Source: Betaproteobacteria bacterium RIFCSPLOWO2_02_FULL_67_26 (GTDB taxonomy: Bacteria; Pseudomonadota; Gammaproteobacteria; Burkholderiales; SG8-41). Taken from it: 49,628 bases of DNA. The notes under the pieces were generated by a model, which saw only the letters and a program-made list of their open reading frames with translations, was not told where the DNA came from and made no database searches. Of this stretch, positions 46,266-49,628 are shown one piece after another. Position 1 is the stretch's first letter, and the number at the start of each line of letters is the position of its first letter. Position numbers and translations under genes: made by a program. The stretch covers positions 1 through 49,628 of the forward strand of contig MERD01000110.1 in NCBI GenBank assembly GCA_001771935.1, in the 5' to 3' direction.

Positions 46266-47333
46266 GTGCGTCCACCTTTAGCGCGCGAAGGGTCGGCCCG
46301 GTTGACCTCGATTTCCGGGTCCGCGGAGCTGGAGTTCCTGACCAGGCTCCAGCGCATCCTGGGCGAAGGGCTGTTCAGCGCCAGCTACAAGTACGCCTTG
46401 CTGCTCTCCCTCGCCGAGCTGAGCATCGAACAATCCATCGCGCCCGATGGCACGTTGCGAATCGAGTTGGACGAGCTGGCCGAGCGATTCATCACGCTGT
46501 ACTGGCGGCAGGTTGCTCCGTTCAAAGGCCGGATCCTGGCTCAAAACGCCGGTCGCCAGGCCAGCATCATCAGCAAGATTTCGGCGTTCAAGTCCGCGGC
46601 ACCGACGCTCGCCGTTGCGCGAAATCGCACGCAGTGGCCGCGCTTGGTTCGCGAAGTCGGCCGGCTGCTGGTGGAAATGCCGCTGTGGAAACTCCAGCGG
46701 GTAGGTGAGGAGCGGCTGGACTTTCTCTATGAAGAACGTCTCGTCGACCGCGGCATCGTCCTGCGGCCCGGAATTGCAGCCTGCTTCCGCTCGCAGTTCC
46801 CTATCGTGCAGGCCCTGGTCCAGACGGCCTGGTTGTCATTCGTTCAGCGGCTGCCGCTGAACCGGTCGATCCTGGGCCCAACCAGCGAGTTGGGCGAATT
46901 CCTGTTTGGCAGCGAGCGGTCAGGGCTGAAACTGGTCGCCGACGGGTTGCGGAATGTGCAAGGCGGATCCTGCTTCTATTGTATGGAGCGGATTCGCGAT
47001 GGGGGAGCGGTGGACCACTTCATTCCGTGGTCGCGCTACCCGTTAGACCTCGGCCACAACTTCGTGCTCACGCACGCATCGTGCAACCAGGATAAGCGGG
47101 ACATGTTGGCGGCCACAGGTCATCTTCAGCGATGGCTCGAGCGCAATGACACTCAAGCAGCAGTTCTCGATGAGATATTCGACGCCGCCCGCTTTCCGTT
47201 CGACGCGGATGCTTCGTTGAGCGTTGCGGAATGGGCTTACGAGAACGCCGAGCGGGCGGGGGCGTTGGTTTGGGTCAGGCGCAACGGCCAAACCTCGCGC
47301 CTGACAGCGGAGTGGCGGGGGTGTTTCAAGTAG
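46266..47333 (+). CDS. HNH endonuclease with long unknown N-terminal domain
   Basis: 355 residues. The C-terminal part has CFYCMERI (Cys236, Cys239), then VDHFIPWSRY (Asp250-His251), then HNFVLTHASCNQDKRD, a complete HNH/McrA-type nuclease with a zinc-binding CxxC. The first 230 residues are mostly helical (LTRLQRILGEGLFSASYKYA and similar) and match no domain I know. It is not next to a methylase or portal gene, so it is not clearly a restriction or phage-packaging enzyme. It is divergent from the DUF4258 gene, 94 nt between starts. The GTG at 46266 is one of several possible starts. Confidence 0.8.
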   Translation: MRPPLAREGSARLTSISGSAELEFLTRLQRILGEGLFSASYKYALLLSLAELSIEQSIAPDGTLRIELDELAERFITLYWRQVAPFKGRILAQNAGRQASIISKISAFKSAAPTLAVARNRTQWPRLVREVGRLLVEMPLWKLQRVGEERLDFLYEERLVDRGIVLRPGIAACFRSQFPIVQALVQTAWLSFVQRLPLNRSILGPTSELGEFLFGSERSGLKLVADGLRNVQGGSCFYCMERIRDGGAVDHFIPWSRYPLDLGHNFVLTHASCNQDKRDMLAATGHLQRWLERNDTQAAVLDEIFDAARFPFDADASLSVAEWAYENAERAGALVWVRRNGQTSRLTAEWRGCFK

Positions 47334-47448
47334 GACTTGGCCTTTGCCTCATCCTTTGAATTGCGGTCTTTTCATTTAATCCTTAATCGCCTGGTTGCCG
47401 TGTAAACCCGGGAGGCCTGACGCACGTTGTTCCCGTCAGGAGGCTTCC

Positions 47449-47514
47449 ATGGGCGGCAAGGGCGAACACGCGGCTGGATTCAGCCTTGTCATATCATATC
47501 ACCAAGTGATATAA
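47449..47514 (+). CDS. possible 21-codon leader ORF before the RelE toxin
   Basis: ATG at 47449 with a full Shine-Dalgarno AGGAGG (47438-47443) and 5-nt spacing. It encodes MGGKGEHAAGFSLVISYHQV plus one residue and stops at 47512-47514, 3 nt before the toxin ATG. The toxin itself lacks a comparable ribosome-binding site. The ORF could couple translation to the toxin. It runs through the operator palindrome, so transcripts from the promoter below would not contain it. No homologue known to me. Confidence 0.3.
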   Translation: MGGKGEHAAGFSLVISYHQVI

Positions 47515-47515
47515 T
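47486..47515 (+). promoter_or_regulatory. operator palindrome with possible promoter for RelE/XRE
   Basis: ATATCAC-CAA-GTGATAT (47496-47512) has perfect 7-bp arms. TTGTCA (47486-47491), 18-nt spacer and TATAAT (47510-47515) enclose it, so an XRE repressor would block polymerase. The -10 ends only 2 nt before the toxin ATG (47518). A transcript from it would begin inside that codon, so either another promoter or a later start codon is used. Confidence 0.6.
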
Positions 47516-47517
47516 TC

Positions 47518-47925
47518 ATGCCTGCGAATCCGCGCCCGTTTCGCATTCTGAAGGCCCGGACTTTCGCCCGCTGGACAAAACGCGAGGGCCTGGCCGACGG
47601 CGAGCTGGCCGGCGCGGTGTCGGAGATGAAAGAGGGCCTGATCGATGCGCGTCTGGGAGGCGGAGTCTTCAAGAAGCGCATTGCAAAGCGAGGGCAGGGA
47701 AAGAGCGGTGGCTATCGGATGATCCTCGCCTCCAACCTCGGCGACCGGTGGGTCTTCATGTTCGGTTTTGCAAAGAACGAGCGCGACAACATCGATGACA
47801 AGGAACTGAAGCTGATAAAGGATCTCGCGTCGGTCTACCTGGCAATGGACGAGCCGATGCTGAAGCGGGCGATTACCGCGGGAGAACTGGTGGAGATACG
47901 GCATGGCAAACAAGAGACTGCGTGA
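47518..47925 (+). CDS. RelE/ParE-superfamily toxin
   Basis: 135 residues. RILKARTFARWTKREGLADG, then EMKEGLIDARLGGGVFKKRI, then GYRMILASNLGDRWVFMFGF and AKNERDNIDDKELKLIKDLA. This is the longer RelE form (about 110-135) paired with NadS-like antitoxins. The antitoxin gene starts 23 bases inside it. The start codon is uncertain because of the promoter position; the conserved part begins at about residue 8. Confidence 0.88.
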   Translation: MPANPRPFRILKARTFARWTKREGLADGELAGAVSEMKEGLIDARLGGGVFKKRIAKRGQGKSGGYRMILASNLGDRWVFMFGFAKNERDNIDDKELKLIKDLASVYLAMDEPMLKRAITAGELVEIRHGKQETA

Positions 47926-48211
47926 AGCGCTGTATGAGACTGCGCGGGGGCTGTATGACATCGGCGCAATGGGTGCTGAGACGCTGCGGGAATTCGACGC
48001 GTCGCGATTGCGTCCTCTCAAGCCGTTCCGGGCGGCGGACATCAAGCAACTGCGGCTCAAGGCCAAGGCGAGCCAGGCGGTGTTTGCCGCCTATCTCAAT
48101 ATCAGCGTCTCGACCGTTCAGAAGTGGGAGATCGGGGAGAAGTCCCCGGGCGGGCCGGCGCTGAAGCTGCTCAATATCGTGGAGCGCAAGGGGCTTAAAG
48201 CGCTTGTTTGA
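47903..48211 (+). CDS. XRE-family antitoxin (NadS-like)
   Basis: 102 residues. An N-terminal helix (RLREALYETARGLYDIGAMG) is followed by an HTH from about 50: IKQLRLKAKASQAVFAAYLN, then ISVSTVQKWEIGEKSPGGPA, then LKLLNIVERKGL. This is the usual partner of the longer RelE toxin. It overlaps the toxin by 23 bases. Confidence 0.9.
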   Translation: MANKRLREALYETARGLYDIGAMGAETLREFDASRLRPLKPFRAADIKQLRLKAKASQAVFAAYLNISVSTVQKWEIGEKSPGGPALKLLNIVERKGLKALV

Positions 48212-48443
48212 GCTGCGCTTGCGTGGCCCCGTTGGTCGTCAGTAAGTCTCCCGCGCAACGGGGGGGTTGGCTCCCATCACTCATCACCCATCACCGGGGT
48301 TGAAGCCCCTTCGCCATCAGGCGGAGCCGCCCCGGGCACTTCCGACTTTCGACTTTCGCCTTAAGGTTGGCGGGGCGGGGTGTAAAATGCTGCCTGGGGA
48401 GCGTGGCTGGAATTCATGAAGCGCTGCAAACGGAGAATTGCCA

Positions 48444-48674
48444 ATGAAAAAATTCGACCGGATCACGTCGGATCCCGCCATCCTGGGCGGACAGCCCACC
48501 ATTCGCGGCATGCGCCTGACCGTGCGCCGGGTGGTGGAGGCGTTGGCGTTGTACCCCAACTGGGACGACTTGCGGGTGGAGTATCCCGAACTCGAGCCCG
48601 ATGACATCCGGCAGGCGCTCGAGTTCGCGGCCAGCAACCTCGACGATAAAATCATACCGTTCGAGACGGCTTGA
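48444..48674 (+). CDS. DUF433 protein (antitoxin)
   Basis: 76 residues. FDRITSDPAILGGQPTIRGM is the DUF433 signature, followed by LTVRRVVEALALYPNWDDLR and LEPDDIRQALEFAASNLDD. The winged-helix fold represses its own operon in VapB45-like antitoxins. ATG at 48444 with CGGAGAA ahead; a TTG at 48438 is less likely. The stop overlaps the next start by 4 bases (TTGA). Confidence 0.92.
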   Translation: MKKFDRITSDPAILGGQPTIRGMRLTVRRVVEALALYPNWDDLRVEYPELEPDDIRQALEFAASNLDDKIIPFETA

Positions 48675-49051
48675 CTCGCCTCCTGCTGGATCAGGGCCTT
48701 CCCCGTTCCACTGCCAGGCTGCTCGCGGCCGCGGGCTGGGACGTCGCCCATGTCGGGGACATCGGGTTGAGCCGCGCTGAAGATTTGCAGATTCTCGAGC
48801 ATGCGCGTGAGCAGGGCAGAACCTGCGTGACGCTCGATGCCGACTTTCACGCGCTTCTTGCAACAAGCGAAGCGAAATCACCTTCCGCGATTCGTATTCG
48901 CAGGGAAGGGTTGAATGGGAAGGCGATCAGTGATCTTCTTCTCAAGGTCTGGCCGGACATAGAATCCGCCGTGAATGAAGGAGCGCTCGTTACCATCACC
49001 GCGCGATCGGTGCGGGTCAGGGCGCTTCCGGTCACCACGAAGAAAACCTAG
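48671..49051 (+). CDS. DUF5615 PIN-like toxin
   Basis: 126 residues, TTG start within the 4-base overlap TTGA. LLLDQGLPRSTARLLAAAGW, then HVGDIGLSRAEDLQILEHAR, and CVTLDADFHALLA carry the acidic residues of the DUF5615/Mut7-C-like PIN fold. It is the ribonuclease partner of DUF433. The TTG start and overlap would keep toxin output low and coupled to the antitoxin. Confidence 0.9.
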   Translation: MTRLLLDQGLPRSTARLLAAAGWDVAHVGDIGLSRAEDLQILEHAREQGRTCVTLDADFHALLATSEAKSPSAIRIRREGLNGKAISDLLLKVWPDIESAVNEGALVTITARSVRVRALPVTTKKT

Positions 49052-49393
49052 GCTCATCCCTCATCCCTCGGGATATCCCTCATCCCTCATCCCTCATCCC
49101 TCGGGGCATCCCTCATCCCTCCGTCCCGGCCCGCTGCATCGTGCCGGGCGTTCGCCGGCTCTAACGTGCGCAGGCACGTTATTCGAAACCCCGGCTCACT
49201 CCCTCAGAAATCGGCCTCCGGGCGATTTCTTGTAGGGTTTTTCCTGACACGCCTCACCGGTTTTCAGCACTTCTGCCTTCATCCTTCTGATTTCTGCCTT
49301 CGCGCGCTAGCGCCGCCCTACGGGTCGCCGTATTATCTCCTTCCCCTAGGGGAGGGAGGATCCGGGCAATAACAAACCGAGCCCGCGTGCCAA
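49052..49393 (+). other. repeat-filled gap before the helicase gene
   Basis: About 342 bases: CATCCCTC tandem units (49064-49120), the 99-bp element copy B (49107-49205), low-complexity CTTCTGCCTTCATCCTTCTG (49269-49288), and a perfect 12-bp palindrome TCCCCTAGGGGA (49342-49353) inside a larger near-palindrome. No gene and no clear promoter are seen. Confidence 0.65.
49107..49205 (+). repeat. 99-bp REP-like element, copy B
   Basis: Same length, order and inverted repeats as copy A at 44712-44810, in the same orientation, with 4 mismatches by hand alignment (one at the CTCTAACG / CTCGAACG position, one in the spacer after GCACGTT, two before CCCCGG). It follows tandem CATCCCTC units. Confidence 0.85.
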
Positions 49394-49628
49394 ATGATCA
49401 AGTTAGAGAACCTTCAGCCTAATGCTGCCGTGCGCGGAATTCTGCCGGACGCACTGGTTACGGTCGTAAGTGTGCAGTGGTTTGGTTCTGAGGCGCTCGA
49501 ACTAACCTACAAGACGCCTACTGGGCGGGTAGCAAATGAGTTGCTATACCGTCATGATGAGCCCCGAATAGAAGTAGTGGAGCTAGGCCGCCCCTGGAGT
49601 TTTGACGGCGACGGCAGCCTATTTCGCC
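49394..49628 (+). CDS. N-terminus of a large SNF2/DEAD-type helicase (partial)
   Basis: 78 codons, open to the window edge. It starts MIKLENLQPNAAVRGILPDA and goes on with VVSVQWFGSEALELTYKTPT and ANELLYRHDEPRIEVVELGR, PWSFDGDGSLF. I recall this start from long (about 1000 residues) SNF2-like helicases with C-terminal extensions that lie with DUF1156 methylases and DUF499 ATPases in presumed phage-defence loci. The helicase motifs themselves are beyond the edge. Codon use is more AT-rich than in the housekeeping genes, which suggests transfer. Confidence 0.65.
   Translation, partial: MIKLENLQPNAAVRGILPDALVTVVSVQWFGSEALELTYKTPTGRVANELLYRHDEPRIEVVELGRPWSFDGDGSLFR

Noticed and set aside
44712-49205. 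The 99-bp repeats as attL/attR of an integrated element
   Set aside because: No integrase, no tRNA at the border, and the enclosed block holds small separate modules rather than an element with mobility genes. Recombination between repeats remains possible.

Overview
The window is GC-rich chromosomal DNA with coding strands packed in short operons. It is almost certainly from a betaproteobacterium. The pointers are the order ispB / tRNA-Pro / PP0621-type gene / pilS / pilR / ampD, the rplU-rpmA-obgE-proB block, a CNP1-like gene, a PhaM-type polyhydroxyalkanoate protein and several conserved genes known mainly from this class. I cannot name the genus.

Left two thirds (1-42417): mostly housekeeping genes. 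In order: the end of a rubrerythrin-like gene with an Fe-S/CCG protein and a DUF3501 protein; a secreted CNP1-like protein; rplU-rpmA-obgE-proB on the minus strand; ispB, tRNA-Pro(CGG), and the PilS/PilR type IV pilus two-component system with ampD; class Ia ribonucleotide reductase (nrdA, nrdB) behind an NrdR-like box; small genes, including a DUF302-type gene under a likely FNR-type promoter; an isolated Phd/PIN toxin-antitoxin pair; a minus-strand operon (EF-G paralogue, unknown protein, HAD phosphatase, threonine aldolase); an ECF sigma operon with a secreted protein, a membrane partner and a Cys-rich small protein; a lytic transglycosylase; PhaM-like, TauD-like, quinone reductase and prolyl aminopeptidase genes; maeB-fumC-3-hydroxyanthranilate dioxygenase; a DegQ/MucD protease behind a sigma-E-like promoter; NUDIX, patatin, GreB-like, CobD/CbiB and Uup-like ABC-F genes.

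Right end (about 40285-49628): accessory DNA. It holds a MazF/PemK toxin remnant behind cobD, a Phd + zeta-type ATPase pair, a broken RelE/HigB toxin with an intact XRE antitoxin, a HIT gene, a DUF4258 + YgiT zinc-finger pair with an unknown third gene, a divergent HNH endonuclease, a RelE + XRE pair, a DUF433 + DUF5615 pair, and at the edge the first 78 codons of what looks like a large SNF2-type helicase of a defence locus. The modules are separated by related low-complexity and REP-like repeats. One 99-bp element occurs twice, 4.4 kb apart, with 4 mismatches. Another repeat brackets the broken RelE/XRE module. The same repeat words also occur inside the coding sequence of the ABC-F gene, so these repeats appear to spread and sometimes land in genes.

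The best candidate for something new is this repeat-separated array of toxin-antitoxin modules plus HNH nuclease leading into a helicase locus. Second is the repeat family itself. All function calls come from reading the proteins by eye; no database search was possible.
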